Shown: piece after piece, positions 12,649 to 25,495 of the stretch
How the letters are laid out: every line of letters begins with the position of its first letter
How positions within the stretch are numbered: the stretch's first letter is position 1
NCBI RefSeq assembly: GCF_032854445.1
Contig: NC_088300.1
Location: forward strand, 66,252,984 to 66,316,983
Direction: 5' to 3'
Source of the DNA: Liolophura sinensis
Taxonomy: Eukaryota; Mollusca; Polyplacophora; Chitonida; Chitonidae
DNA: 64,000 nt
Program-made: the position numbers and the translations under genes
Notes under the pieces: generated by a model
Seen by the model: the letters and a program-made list of their open reading frames with translations, nothing else
Databases searched by the model: none
Told to the model about the DNA's origin: nothing

Positions 12649-14640
12649 AAAATAACGTTTATAACTGTAACAGGCTGAAGATAGTGGGCAGATCAAGCAG
12701 CTGTTAGGCAATTAGAATCCATACGGGCTCTATACGAAATTGCAAACTTTCAGTTCGAAATCAGGCCATGTATTTTGTCTACAATACAGCTTATTTTTGC
12801 ACGGATGTTTGCTTGCCGACGTATGTAATCCTTGGGGCTTGAATACCAGAGATACCAGGAGGAAGTTTTCATTATAACAATTCTGAAAAAAAGAAAAATT
12901 CAAAAGAAATGTAATCAGTAAATGAAAAAAATATTTTTTCCAGAAAAAGTACCAAAAAGAGTGAACGCTTTTGCTTTCTAGTGCAGAAAATAACTGTAGG
13001 ATTATCGACTTTGAACGACCCTTTATGATTTACAGCATAGGAAAGACTTTCCAGCTTTCATTGTTTGAAGTTGGAAAATAAAAAAAAAAGAATTAAAATA
13101 TGTGGACATTCGTGTTCGAACACAAGAAATATATGAAAGTGCAGCATAAAATTAGCAGTATTAAGATTACCGTCGTATACAGTCAGTATGAATGGATCTC
13201 GCCGGCAATGAGTCGCGTCGTGCTTTTCGAGACTGTCATGGTAGCTAGTTGTTCAAGGGTCCAAGCGTGATATGGTGTAATTTAACTTACATTCAGCATT
13301 CATTCCGGGTAATTAGAGCTCCAAACGGTTAGGTCTGGAGTGATTTGTGGTAAGCGATACGACTTGGTTTTGAGGGGGTGGCATGATGGAAGTCCAACAG
13401 GTCACTGAAGACTCTACCTAAAGTGTATGAATCATTTTCACACGAACTCTTCAATCGTACTGAAATCTAGCAGTATAACTGAAGCGACCCTCCAAGTGCA
13501 GGTTAGATCATAATGACGACACAATTACCTCCGGATGACAGTTGTGTACCAAACCTGCACGACCTTGACATTCGATACGCCCGTAATTTAGCCAATCGTT
13601 TCGGTTGGCTAACTGCAGGTGCGGGACTAATGACAGCATGGCGCAGCTATCTTAGTAGAGTGAGATAGCGTTAACATCTCGAATTCGCCATTACAAGCCA
13701 AGCGGTCAAAATCCATGCCCTTCAAATAAGTTCCTTTTGTAAGCCTAAAGCGGCATTTAAGCCTCAGCCATTCGGAAAAGCAAATTGCCGAAAGAAATGG
13801 CAAAATGATGAGTTCGGCTTGACTTTGGCCCGAACCTTTTGGCGCCCGTGGAGTTCAACACGATGACTCTGCTTGTTAGTACCAATGGCGAGACGTTAGA
13901 GAGTTGGTTACGGGAGGTAACCGCGTTACCGAATAGCCTTGATTAATCGACGGCAATCAAAGGTTAGCTTAACTAACGATAAAATAAGTTCATCGAAACA
14001 TCAGCAGGCGTTTGGAGAGAGTCATAAAATATGACACGCGAGTGTAAGATGAATTGTTGGGCTGAGCGATGTACGCTGCAAGACCATTCATCAAAACATT
14101 ACCTAAAGCTTCCAAACCATTTAGCACAGTGATTTTCTTGAGGGGAAAATGGAGAAGCTAGTCAGGCATATGCCAGACTGGAGGAGCTATTAGGCATCTG
14201 TCACAGCCTATAGGAATTACGAGAAGTTGATATCCTTACTAAACTACATGTGTAGCTTATGGCTTTTTAAATGAGCTGTACAAGTGGTCGCTATTGCAGG
14301 GAGAAGGTGGCTTGTTTTTAGATGTCATTTAAGGTCAATCCAACTCGACTTGCGCACTGAAGAACTCTCGCCCTGTAATTTCACTTGTGTTAATCTCCCA
14401 TTCCGTGTGCAGCCGGGTGCAAGATCAGACCAAAGCCATACTATTAGGGTCACTACTGAGGCGGCAAAAGCATTGTTCGGGTCATCCGATGAGATTGTTT
14501 CCAAAGCTCTTAGTTCTCTCTAGATACGTTTATACATTCACTGTGGAGGGTCCAATCAAGTATTCCTTCAGATTTAGTATGTGGATTTTAATCCTTGTGT
14601 CAACATTCAAATATCTCAACGTTCACAACAATATGTATGA
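12649..14640. other. non-coding stretch with a short hairpin
   Basis: No gene is recognised. At 13588-13612 there is an inverted repeat (TTAGCCAATCG, loop TTT, CGGTTGGCTAA) giving an 11-bp stem with one G-T wobble and containing a CCAAT core on each arm. Overlapping frames at 14284-14644 show no family resemblance. Confidence 0.4.
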
Positions 14641-15230
14641 CTAAGCACCAAATAAACTAGGTTATTCACAACACTATGTATGACTAAGCACCAAATAAAC
14701 TAGGTTATTCACAACACTATGTATGACTAAGCACCAAATAAACTGGGTTCTTCATAACACTATGTATGACTAAGCACCAAATAAACTAGGTTATTCACAA
14801 CACTATGTATGACTAAGCACCAAATAAACTGGGTTCTTCATAACACTATGTATCACCAAGCACCAAATAAACTAGGTTATTCACAATACTATGTATGACT
14901 AAGCACCAAATAAACTGGGTTCTTCATAACACTATGTATCACCAAGCACCAAATAAACTAGGTTATTCACAATACTATGTATGACTAAGCACCAAATAAA
15001 CTGGGTTCTTCATAACACTATGTATGACTAAGCACCAAATAAACTAGGTTATTCACAATACTATGTATGACTAAGCACCAAATAAACTGGGTTCTTCATA
15101 ACACTATGTATCACCAAGCACCAAATAAACTAGGTTCTTCACAACAATATGTATGAGTAAGCCCCAAGTAGACTACGTCCTTTACAGCAATATGTATGAC
15201 TAACCCCCAAATAAACTAGGTGCTTCAATT
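14641..15230 (+). repeat. 43-bp minisatellite with 86-bp dimeric order
   Basis: About fourteen tandem units of exactly 43 bp start with CTAAGCACCAAATAAACT. Two subtypes alternate: one reading AGGTTATTCACAAYACT and one reading GGGTTCTTCATAACACT. Together they form an 86-bp higher-order repeat through the middle units (about 14727-15113). Single-base variants such as TATGACTAAG versus TATCACCAAG follow the dimer phase. The last two units (15157-15230) are degenerate. Confidence 0.93.
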
Positions 15231-17244
15231 CTTCAAGCTCGCCACGATATGGCTGGAAAATTACCGATGTGGCGGAATGATAAGCCATAACCATTTGTTC
15301 ATTCAATTCTTCAAGCAGCGATGGTTTAAACCAAGTCTTTCACCCTGCAAACGTTCTTACGTTGACCCAATGTTTTTCTCCAAATTCTGACTTGGTAAAG
15401 GGCTTTTTCGACTGTATACAGGGCGGTTGTTTGCCGAAAATTTTTTTGCCTCAGTTCAGCATGCCTGAAAATCTTGCAATATTTTTCGTTTGTTTAAAGG
15501 CTTACCCTTTCATAAATCTTGTTTTCCTGGTCATTATCATTATTGAAGTTTTCTAACATTTCTAGTTTAATTACACGGCTCTTCACTCTACAATGAATAC
15601 GCCTTGATTTTTGGAGATTTTTGTTCCACATCTATAATTTTGATTTCACTGGCCAGTCCTGGACGTTTCCGCTAAAATAATTGTTTTTCTGGACGTTTTC
15701 TCATATATCTGGTCCTCTACAAATTTTCTCTTATATCTGGTTCGCTGCAAATTTTCTCCTATATCGGGTTCGCTGCAAATTTTTTCCTATACCGGTATAC
15801 CTTGTCTCCTACAGGTATCTAGCAATTTTACCAGAGAAACCGTTTTGCCACTACGCCCTTAGTTTTGAGGGAGTACAGTCATCTTCACACGCAGTTTGTC
15901 CAAATGATTAGTTTCTTTCTTGTTTTCTTTCAAAACTTATTTCCTGTGGTGCACTTCAGTTTAGTGGTTTCCTTCGTGTGCTCTCTATATACGTTCTGAC
16001 ATTTTCATGATAAGTTCGTTGTAATGCAGCCATATATAGCTGTGACACACAGTAACCCATTCGTGTGTACCAGAAATCAGGCACTTAATATCAAATAAAT
16101 TAATACACTCGTACGTCCCGCAAAAAACGATTTATAGCGATACGTACTTTAGTAAACATGTACAATATGGCCTCCAACCAGTCGCAGATTGTACAGGAAG
16201 GCGTTCCACGCACGCGTCAACAAACTCCCTATTGGCATCCAACCGGCGAGACGTTTTATAAACATGCTTAATACATTTACTGATTGAATTAGTGAGCGTT
16301 GTACACATACACTGAGCAACGCGCCTTCTCGCCATAACCAGTGATGACAGAAAGTTATGTCTGCAACACCATGGATCCGCTCTTCAGCACAGTTCGCCTA
16401 TTTTTATCCTTGTCGCTTTCGATAGGAAAGTATAGGGACGGACATAAACGGGTAATGTTTATGTACGACAAAATAGTGGAAATAAATCGAATGTGTCTGC
16501 GTTTTTGACACGGGTATTAACAGAAGAGTGTTGACATGAGGGGGCAAAGTCCGTCCATCACTCCCTTCTCCACAGACAAACCCGTCATCAAAAACTTGCC
16601 GGAGTCTTCTTTCTTCTTTTTACATCTATATACGCGTTTCGGATAATGTTTTCCTTACAGTCGGTGTATTTGTTCGATGGTGGCTTTGTACGATAAAACT
16701 GCTGTTGATGTGATCAGCAGTTTTACTAAAGACGTCCTACTGTTTACCCGGTGCCAGCACAGTCCTACCTCTGGGGTCGACCTAGCAAGCTCAAGTGTTC
16801 GGGTTATAACCATGCTCTCTATAGTTCGGGAGCTCTCTGCTGCTTGTTTGTACGTAAACGAAGCCTGAGTTTGCGTAATTCCTTTCCTCCCAGATGTCTG
16901 CCTAAGTATGATTGATTAGGGCCTGGAATGTTTTTGGCAAGAGGATATGGAGCTCTCGTGTGCCCCGGTCTCTGTAGTGCCCGGACCCCGGCCGTCCCCA
17001 GCTGAGCACTGGCGGCGGGCAACCAGGCATTTTTTATAAGACGTAATCTCAAGAGTAAATAACGAAGGTTGAAAAGCATGTAACAGATCGGTATCATCAA
17101 TCTTCACTTTTTTTCTCCTTTCGACTTTTTTTTGCTTCCTACTACGAGAAAACTCCTTGGAGAGCCCATTGAAAGCCCACAACAACACCGTCCATCTCGC
17201 TGATAAAGCTATTAGCGCCAAATTCAACCGGAAATACGATCTAT
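15231..17244. other. non-coding stretch with a short tandem repeat
   Basis: No gene is recognised. At about 15690-15795 there are three to four degenerate copies of a 28-bp unit (TATCTGGTTCGCTGCAAATT plus TTCTCCTA). A GC-rich patch at about 16.95-17.03 kb opens in overlapping frames on both strands without family resemblance. Confidence 0.45.
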
Positions 17245-17259
17245 CCGCTAGATGGCGAC
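17245..17259 (+). promoter_or_regulatory. CTCF-like site
   Basis: CCGCTAGATGGCGAC agrees with the bilaterian CTCF core CCASYAGRKGGCRSY at 13 of 15 positions, including the invariant AGATGGC block. It sits in a GC-richer island about 280 bp from a GC-rich patch. CTCF is conserved in molluscs, so an insulator or loop anchor is plausible. Occupancy is inferred. Confidence 0.4.
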
Positions 17260-19274
17260 ACTGTGTCCCTCCCGGAATTCTCCTCGTGTATTCCCAAACA
17301 CTTTTCGGCTTTCCTAGCAGACAGCTATTTCTTAATTACCAGAACAGAGCTTTTTATGACGCAAACACTACCTTGTTGACAAGTACTCGGGTAAAACAGT
17401 GTACTAAGTGTCAAAACAGCCAGGGGTCGGATGCAGTGCCGACGTGTATCTGTGAACCAGCGCTGGAGGACGGGTGTGGCGAAGCGGGTAGAAACAGACA
17501 AATCAACTTTTCTTCTCTAGTTTCATAGGCAGTTTGAAAACCTGTTGACAGTCATGAGTTGGTAAATAAATAAGTATGCTGTAACTGCATCTCAATATCT
17601 TTGACAAAAAAGGTCTAAGATCTTTAAGTAAGATAAATAAAACTATTCTGCTGCCCTGACGAATGCGTGTCATGTTTATATCTGTGAAATCTTTCTTCTC
17701 TGAAATCCGTAAAGCAATTAAAGCTTCATTGGTAATTATAGCATCATATACATTGTGTCATACAGAAATTCCACTTAATTGCTAGGAACTCTGTCGGAAT
17801 GGAACTTTCTTTGTTGTTAACAACCGTTTTGTTCTTGTTTTTTCGATCTTGTATTTTTTGTTGTACATTAATCAGTCACAAAATCATTCATGGTATTCTA
17901 ATTAAAAAAAAAATTAATGGGGAATTGTGTTCAGCTATTCTCGGATATAGCACGATAGCAAAAACTCTTCATGCTGGATGTCCACGTAATGCACGATAGT
18001 TGTGAAACCATCGACCAACATTCATATGCTGATGATCAATCCGAACCTTGGTAGCCATTGTTGGGGTTGTTGATGTACAATGTACTACCAGAATTATTTC
18101 TTTATGACGGAGGCTTCAAACGCGCATGCGACGTTAAACCCCAAACACCCACTCACTCACTCAAACGCGCATGTCTGCACCATACATATACAAGCATGTT
18201 TATAGACACCATATATTGTCATTTGTAAAGGGGTTCCAGCTATAAGTTGCATGTTGTATGGGGTGTCCGATTGGGGCAATTGTTGGTGTGGGACAAGGAG
18301 TGGCGTAATCATATACCAGGGAATATCGGAGTGTTTATACAGGTCAACCATGTCCCCTGGGGAAAATATTGACCATATTATGTGTCTTTTTGAAAACATC
18401 AAAGAAAAACTTGACAAGAACAATGGCGCGGTATTACAAGATACTCCGTCATTAAAATTAACCAACGTCTCATTATAGACGTCTGCGAAACATGGCGGCT
18501 AATAACCAATGATTGGTGCACGGTACTTGACGACAGCTAATTGGTTGGCTGTATTCATGGTTACCATTCCATCCATTAATTGGACGGTTTGTCAGTCCCG
18601 TCGAGATCCCATAGTCTCACTTCAGGTGGTTGTTAGCGCTGTAGTATAGCAGTTGACGGATTTGGTACAGATTTCGCGCGCCCTTAACGAGGATCACGTG
18701 ACAATATGAATAGCTTTATACCCGGTTCAAATGAAGGCCCATATTTTAGACTCCTTTATTTAATTAAAGCGTTATCATTAATTCTTCTAAATATGTGGAG
18801 TCATTTACGAAGTATTCGGTAGCATCGACCGAAATGTTAGTCGTGGTTTCTATCAAAAGGGAACTGGCCTCTCCCGGGTGTATTGACTGCGGTTTCAAAG
18901 CTTCATGTACAGTATTGCTCACACGACAATTGTACCATTATCATATAAGGGGAGGAGTTCCCGATTGTGATTAACACCTTTCGCAAATTTTGCTTATTCT
19001 AAAAAGCATTTTTCTAGACCGTGTATTAACAATTTGACGTTTTTGTGTAAAACATACATATAAAAACCTTAGATCTCTATATTAATCTATACTGTAAATC
19101 TTATTTTTCAAGGTTGACCCATTCTAAAACTTGTCAAACCGTTATATCCTTCTTTCCACGACAAACTGATCACAAGTTACGGGAATTATAGCTTATCTAT
19201 CACTTTGCAACAGATTGCAGTGTGTACATTCGAAAAAATAATATGTCACTTTTAATAGAGTTTTATGTCTTCAT
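17260..19274. other. non-coding stretch with SINE tail fragment
   Basis: A 123-codon frame (17157-17528) begins just before this stretch and was not accepted as a gene. At about 18128-18165 the sequence GCGACGTTAAACCCCAAACA followed by (CACT)n matches the 3' end of the second SINE family (full copies at 40615 and 57365). A CACGTGAC box lies near 18694. The rest is AT-rich with no recognised feature. Confidence 0.45.
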
Positions 19275-19430
19275 GACCCTAGAATGTATTCCGTTGTTAC
19301 AACATGATACTGTGTTCAACATATTAGCCAATTAATCTAATACAACGTTGAGTTGGTTAGTGTGTGCAATAACAAAATACAATCTACCCTCACTCAAACA
19401 ACAGACTTTCTGTAAAATTTAACAGATTGT
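19275..19430 (+). mobile_element. decayed MITE copy (same family as 24618-24851)
   Basis: The order AGAATGTATTCCGTTGTTAC, ACATGATACTGTG, CAATAACAAAATACA, CTCACTCAAACAACAGACTT and AATTTAACAG parallels the MITE at 24618-24851. The left inverted-repeat arm is largely missing and the interior is diverged, so this is a truncated old copy. Confidence 0.6.
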
Positions 19431-22309
19431 TTTTTAGCGTTAGAAATGATTCCATTATTTTTTGTATTTTGAGGACAAATCATGATTAACTGAAATGTAC
19501 AATGTTAATATAATATGAGAATTATAAACTATATTAAAATCCACACACTGATTATATGTTCATGGCGACCTTTGAAGCATAGAGAGACTTCACTGAAGTC
19601 AAAATTCGACATCATGATCTGGCCTTGAATTCAGTATAGTTAACATTGTCAGAGGACGTTACTACGTTAAGGAAGGCTTAATGGCATTAAGGTAAAGTTA
19701 GCAATTAATTTCAAGGTTGTGAGACATAATAAAACATAATAAGTCCAGTATTATATGCGTTCTCTGGTTGCCGTAGATATAATAAAGAATGTAAATTTAA
19801 ATAATCGCACTTATTTGATTAAACACATTTTACTTTAGCCCACGAAGTCCCTGTACTAACCTTTGTTAATGTATAAATGTTCTTGCAGCAAAGACATGGT
19901 CTTCGTACATGTGTCTATAGTTTGCCAGAGCAATTTAGCAACATTTAAACCTTTCTCCAAATCCTCGATGCTGATCAGGACAAATGTTCAGACCTTTATC
20001 TCGGTTTTTCCTGAACGCAGCTACATGGAATTGGTGTATATAGACAGTATACCGACCAGAGAAAAGTAACTGGAGAGACAGCTAAAGGATTTCGTCTGTA
20101 CATGTACTAGCATTTTCTTTGTTGCTTGTCGAAAGCAGGGTGTTCACTAAAGCCAGCTGTAATAAAGTCATAAATCATATTTTATCTTTTTTTCTGTTTA
20201 TTTAGTTTACGCCATACTCACGAATATGTTTTATTTATTTTATGGAGTAAACATATTTTGAAATAACAAACCTCATATATACATTTATCTGCCAGAACCA
20301 CATGCAGCGGGCTGTATCTTAGTTGATGTTGCACTATATGCCAGTCATGTGCCCCAAGTTTCGATCTTCCGAACGATAGCTGAAGCCGGGCGTTCCATAT
20401 TTTGGTTTCGTTGGCCGAACCCACTTTGATTTCCCCACTAAGCATCTAAGCTGATCCTTATTTTATGCACAAAATAATACAATGTGTAGGCATATCCGTG
20501 TAACGGTTGAGTTGTTTAAAACATGTCATCCATGGACTTGCATGTCGTTTATGTTGTTTAAGAAGACAATATTATTTCTCATTATCATAAATATGTCGTC
20601 CTAAACAAGGGTGGGAAGGTCTGTCAGCAGCGAATGGTTGTGCAGAAGTGGATTCATAAGCCTGAATTAAAAAAAAAGCTTGAATCCCAAAATTAAACTT
20701 TAAAATGTTTTGTACACGACAACAATGCCAGGGGCAGAATGGATTTGTTGGCTGAATGCATTTTTATATTAACTACATAAATTTCATGTTTTCTGCATCT
20801 TCTAACTGCATGGCCAACCGATGGCGTATACGGAGGTTTGACTCTGCCAACGTTTAATTCATGTTTAGGGCAATGATTATTCAAATTGTACCATTAAGCA
20901 TGGGCTCTGGCTGTATACTGACACTTGTCTGAAAACAAGAGGTGAACAAAACTTCTGCCGTACGAAAATGTTCTGCATACGTTTGGTCTTCCTTACAAGT
21001 GTGGAATAAAATGTAAATTGGCATTATCATCATAGTAAACTTGCGGTGAGTAGTGCACACATTTTCAGTCTTAAAACTATACAAAGTGAAAATTGCGAAC
21101 GACTTTGAATAGTAAATGTCCACAAATGTACAAGTTTACAGTTATACTGTGTAAATCCCACATGTTTATTATCACATCAGTCATGTCTTCATATGCTTTC
21201 ATTTCAGACAGAACAAAGATGGCTCTGAAAGATGTCTATACAAGCTCAGTGTTGTCCAAGCTACATACAGAGTCTCTGGGGCTACGCGAGCATATCTCTC
21301 AGTTGTATAATTCGAATATTTATGCAATTTGTTTTACATATGACATCCGTAATAAAGCTAGTCATTAATTACTTTTGCTGTATAGAGATAAGTAGCATTG
21401 GGGAGAGAAGTAGAAGAGAGGCCTTAGCAAGCTGTGAACATCGCCTCCGAAGTGACTGTCTACCCACAACATCTGCTATGTGTCAAAAATTGATATCTGC
21501 CTTTGTACAAATGACACACACTTGTAGTGTCTACAGTAACCAAAGTGTCTACAGTAACCGGTACAAATTAATGCATGAATTAACGACAGATGTTTCAATG
21601 ATTTTCATGACGTCATATATTTATAAATCGTTATGACTTGAAAATAACAATATAAAGTTCTGATTTTTCACCTTGAAATAGTTTTAACGTAATAGTTTAA
21701 CATAATATTTTGTTTTCATTTCCTATGTGGGCCTGGTTTCCGACTGGCTTAGTTTCGGCCGAACTATGTTTCAACTTGTTGTAGTTTCCTAGTTTTGCCT
21801 TTATTTTCCTGATAATCAAGTTTCAAAATTCAAGGTGTAGTGTGGGGTATTTGGCCCATCAAACTAACCTGAAAACTGTTGTATCCTATTAGGGTGTGTG
21901 GTATTTTGCTTATCAATATAACTGGAAAAGAAGACTATACGATAACGGTGTGTGGGTAGCACATAGTCACTGATTGGTCAATGTTAGCAGAACACGACTT
22001 CGATCCATATTTTGAAGAATTCGAACGAAATTTTCGCCTGATGTATTTTTCATTCTGGCCTTTTCACCAAACTGTACTTTTTTTATCAGCTCTTTGTCAC
22101 TTTACCATACATGAATGCACAAGTCCACCATAGGTACATGTAAGTCGAACACCACATAAAACACGACTGGCGGTGTCATAGAAGAAGAGTTGGGACAACT
22201 TTGTTACTGGTATCAATCCAGTCGTATATCAGTCCGAAATGTTCTATATGGGTAGCCATGTATAGTACTTCTTGATGTGACTTTCCGTCCCCAAACCAGA
22301 GTATCCCAC
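19431..22309. other. non-coding stretch with SINE tail relic
   Basis: No gene is recognised. At about 20195-20232 the sequence TTTACGCCATACTCACGAAT is the reverse complement of the (AAAT)n SINE tail block, a short relic. Overlapping frames at 21093-21636 start with a reasonable ATGGCT but show no family resemblance or supporting splice sites. At 21.84-21.96 kb a phrase GGTGTGTGG/GGTATTTTGCTTATCAA is loosely repeated. Confidence 0.4.
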
Positions 22310-22660
22310 TGTTTGAGTGACGCTGAGAAATTTGAATACTGGATGAATAAAATGGTACTATCCACCTATCGTGAAAGCCGATGTATTTTATTAGTGCCCA
22401 GGAGTATATTGCTCATTGACTGAATGATGGTTATATACCACAGATTATGGTATTTTATCAGTGGTCTGGGATATTTAACTCACTGAACTAATGACGGTAT
22501 TATCTGACTATCATTCTGACGCATTTTATCAGTGGTCAGCAGTGTTTTGCTCATTTAATGGCTGATGGTATTATCCGACTATCAGTCTGGTGAATTTTAC
22601 CAGTGGTTTGCAGTATTTTGCTCATTGAATGGCCGATGGTATTATCCGACTATTATGATG
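22310..22660 (+). repeat. 71-bp minisatellite
   Basis: Four to five units of about 71 bp share the phrases ATTTTATCAGTGGTC, TTTTGCTCATT and GGTATTATCCGACTATC. The last three units (from about 22450) are well preserved and the earlier ones are increasingly degenerate. No open frame runs through it. Confidence 0.85.
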
Positions 22661-22699
22661 TGTAGCTCTCTAGTAGTCAGATGCCCTGTGTACAGATGC

Positions 22700-23300
22700 A
22701 TGGTCAGCCATACTGTCCCCTGACCGGAGGAAGCCGAAATGACGCGGCGCTGACAGGCCTGTATCTATTTTATCGTAAACTGCACGAGCACCTTGAAAAA
22801 TACTTCTCCAGGGGCTAATCCATCAGACTTTACAACTTGCCCCATCACCTCTTGACAGTGCTAACATATAATTTATTAGGCTAACAAGTGTCCGGCATTA
22901 CAGAGGGAGGATGTTAGCGGGCGGATCGCTGCATACGAAAATCTGTCTCTGACTCGCCTTTCCCGGACTACTTTGCATAATTTCACTACTTCGCCACTAC
23001 GACCAAATTACGCCAGCTCAAAACAATTTGCATTGCAAATAGGGCTAATTGCATCAGTGTTTTTGACGCTCACTGTCGTGTGATAGTGATACAGGCAGAT
23101 CATATCCCCCATTCTCCCACCCCAATTCGCCCAAACGACATATCTCCCTCACAACCCGGCTGCTATAACCCGTTTTTGTGGTATGACCAAAATCTCCGAC
23201 CGCTCAGTGATTTCTGACAACCCCCAATTGGAAATGACTAGAACAGAAACGGTAACAATTTAAAACGAGATCGAAGTGACAAGCTCTGGGAAGTTGATAC
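22700..23300. promoter_or_regulatory. candidate cis-regulatory island
   Basis: This 600-bp patch is markedly less AT-rich than both flanks. It contains a perfect 15-base inverted repeat at 23026-23040 (ATTTGCATTGCAAAT) made of two POU-type half-sites (ATTTGCAT and TTGCAAAT), followed at 23046 by TAATTGCAT. Such clustered POU and homeodomain cores suit an enhancer. No open frame with splice sites fits. Conservation and activity are untested. Confidence 0.35.
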
Positions 23301-23740
23301 GGTCATTTGTCCATTAACAGAGTCATTTTGTTTCTCCTCTAACACAGCTCGTCGTTAGCTCTGTAGATGTGCACACACATTACATATGTATGTACATAGA
23401 CAGAGACTGTATATAACATGTATGACGACTTTGATGTAATCGGACCTGACAGATCAGCCAACCTACACTCACCTGCCGACACTAAATTACAAGGTAATTA
23501 CACGAAATGTTTAAAATGCTAAATATACGCTAAGCTGTGGTGAGAAAAACGCATATCCTAACTGTGACATAGGAGAAAAACGCAAATCTATTACCTGAAC
23601 GTCGTATATGAATTCATGACCATGGAATCATGAACTCGTCCTATCTTTGTCATCACGTGGGAATATGGATGTGTAGCTATATTAGTGTATTATGTTTTGT
23701 AAATGACTAACGCACCCACTTAAAAAACATGCACATGAAA

Positions 23741-23742
<2 letters not shown>

Positions 23743-23799
<57 letters not shown>

Positions 23800-23833
23800 G
23801 TAATATAATGGACAAATATATATATATATATAT
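23743..23833. repeat. AT dinucleotide microsatellite
   Basis: About 27 AT dinucleotides run from 23743 to 23797. A second AT run lies at 23816-23833. Each is followed by TATTATGTAA, so the second looks like a partial duplication of the first. The length should be treated as approximate because such tracts are often mis-assembled. Confidence 0.9.
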
Positions 23834-23849
23834 TATGTAACCCCTATGT

Positions 23850-24001
23850 TATTTATTTATTTGTTTGTGCCGTACTCAAGAATATTTTCATAATGCGGCA
23901 AGCATTTTGGTGAAAACGCGGCCAGCAATATAGTGGGAGGAAACCGGGCAAAGCCTGGGGGAAACCCACGACCAACCGTAGGTTGCTAGCAGACCTTCCC
24001 A
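23850..24001 (-). repeat. tRNA-derived SINE, (AAAT)n-tailed family, 5' truncated
   Basis: The minus strand carries the family's GGGAAGGTCTGCTAGCAACC, GTGGGTTTCCCCC, AGGCTTTGCCCGGTTTCC and AATATTCTTGAGTACGGC blocks and the AAATAAATAAAT tail at 23850. The tRNA-like head is absent. Confidence 0.85.
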
Positions 24002-24617
24002 TGCATATATCTATAGGTAAATCTTATTTTAGAGTTTTTATTTTATCATCGTCGCTGTTAGATAATTAGTTATATGATATACGAAACGTCACTACGTTGT
24101 TATTAGTATTTAATTAGTATTATTCATTAAGGGTACTATTATGTCAAACTTGCTTTATTTTTGAGGCACTGTATTTCTCTTGTCACATAACATTAGCTTT
24201 GATCAAAAATGACACGGACGCGAATTGATTTTTCTTCTTTACTTTGAAAAAATTGCATTTTGTGTCTCCGAAAAAATGATCATGGGAATGCATTTAAATG
24301 AATTTTGAATCAATTTTTAAGTTAGTTAAGTTTTGGCGAATTATTCGCCTCTAATGGTCAAATTGATTTAAGCGCTATATGGTCCCGCTATATAATATAG
24401 TGAATACGACAACTTGTGTGAAGAGGCTGTATGCATACAGAGATTTTAGCACCATATTTGTTTGGAGAAGACAGTATACACATACGACTGTAGTTTCCGT
24501 TGTGATTTAATCTATATATGTATAGTACTTGAACACAGACTCAAAAATTGTTAACTACGACGTAAAACCCCAAGAATATATACATACACACACCCGCACA
24601 GGCATACTCTCAAAAAG
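24002..24617. other. AT-rich non-coding stretch
   Basis: No gene is recognised. A short relic of the second SINE family (CTACGACGTAAAACCCCAAG) lies at about 24555-24575, followed by a short TACATACACACACC run. Confidence 0.45.
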
Positions 24618-24851
24618 TTAATCTGTTAATTTCAACAGAGTCTGTTGTCAGAGTGATGCTACAATGTATTCTGTTATTATAACATAATACTGTGTCTTAT
24701 TCAACATAATATCATGTTAGTCTAATAAAATCTTTATGTTGAATTAAGAGAATATACATGTTACATTTAACAGAATAACCTGATGCAATAGCAAAATACA
24801 TTCTATAGCATCACTCATACAACAGACTTTCCGTTAAAATTAACAGGTTAA
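24618..24851. mobile_element. MITE with about 60-bp terminal inverted repeats, TTAA-flanked
   Basis: The left end (TTAATCTGTTAATTTCAACA, then GTCTGTTGTCAGAGTGATGC) is matched in inverted orientation by the right end. Read on the minus strand, the right end gives TTAACCTGTTAATTTTAACG, then GTCTGTTGTATGAGTGATGC. The 234-bp element has no open frame. Both ends sit at TTAA, and the first bases after TTAA are YCTGTT. TTAA target duplication is the piggyBac hallmark, so this is best called a piggyBac-like non-autonomous element, though TTAA could be part of the repeat itself. Confidence 0.7.
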
Positions 24852-25495
24852 TACATACATGCTGAACACAGACGGAGCATGTGCAGCCTCCAATATTTAC
24901 ACATGTGAATAACTACATTCACAGTTAATGTTTACTGGGTCATATTTCATTCAAAGTATATAACTGTTAATTCCTTTGCCATCTAAAGATGTGCACGTAT
25001 ACGTGTGTATGACAGTTTCCGTCGGACGGCCCATCTATCGTAACCACTGCGGTTTTCGGCCCGATTTAACACGACAACGCCATTATCAATGTCTTCATTC
25101 ATATGGATTAAAACTGTCAAGTGCTATAACCCTCATAACAAGCTTTTGCCATGAAAGCATGATGTTAATAAATTAACTCTTATCTTTAAAAACCTTAAAT
25201 GCTTTCAACAGTGTCCTTAAATAAGTATAGACTCATAACCGAAATACTTCGTGATGAAAAGACATACTGATACATAAACAACAATCTGCTTACATAATGT
25301 CAGTATTTAGTGTTTGTCACACTTGATGAAACATACATACAAGCTACATACAAGCTCAACATCATCCTGTCATAAAACATTAGGCATGTTATAATTCTAA
25401 AAGCATGTCTATGTGCATGGGCTCGTACATGTAGACGAATGCACAGGATACATGTCTGATAACGGCTCCATGATGACTGTGGTGGCTCTCTGGTT
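24852..25495. other. AT-rich non-coding stretch
   Basis: No gene or repeat is recognised between the MITE and the next SINE. One 66-codon frame at 24976-25176 shows no resemblance to a known family. Confidence 0.4.

Noticed and set aside
17157-17528. 123-codon open frame on the plus strand, overlapping a 103-codon frame on the minus strand
   Set aside because: No family resemblance, no splice or start context, and a GC-richer patch where long frames on both strands are expected by chance.
21093-21636. Overlapping frames including ATGGCTCTGAAAGATGTCTA
   Set aside because: The start context is acceptable, but the translation becomes composition-driven, with no domain and no donor at a sensible place.
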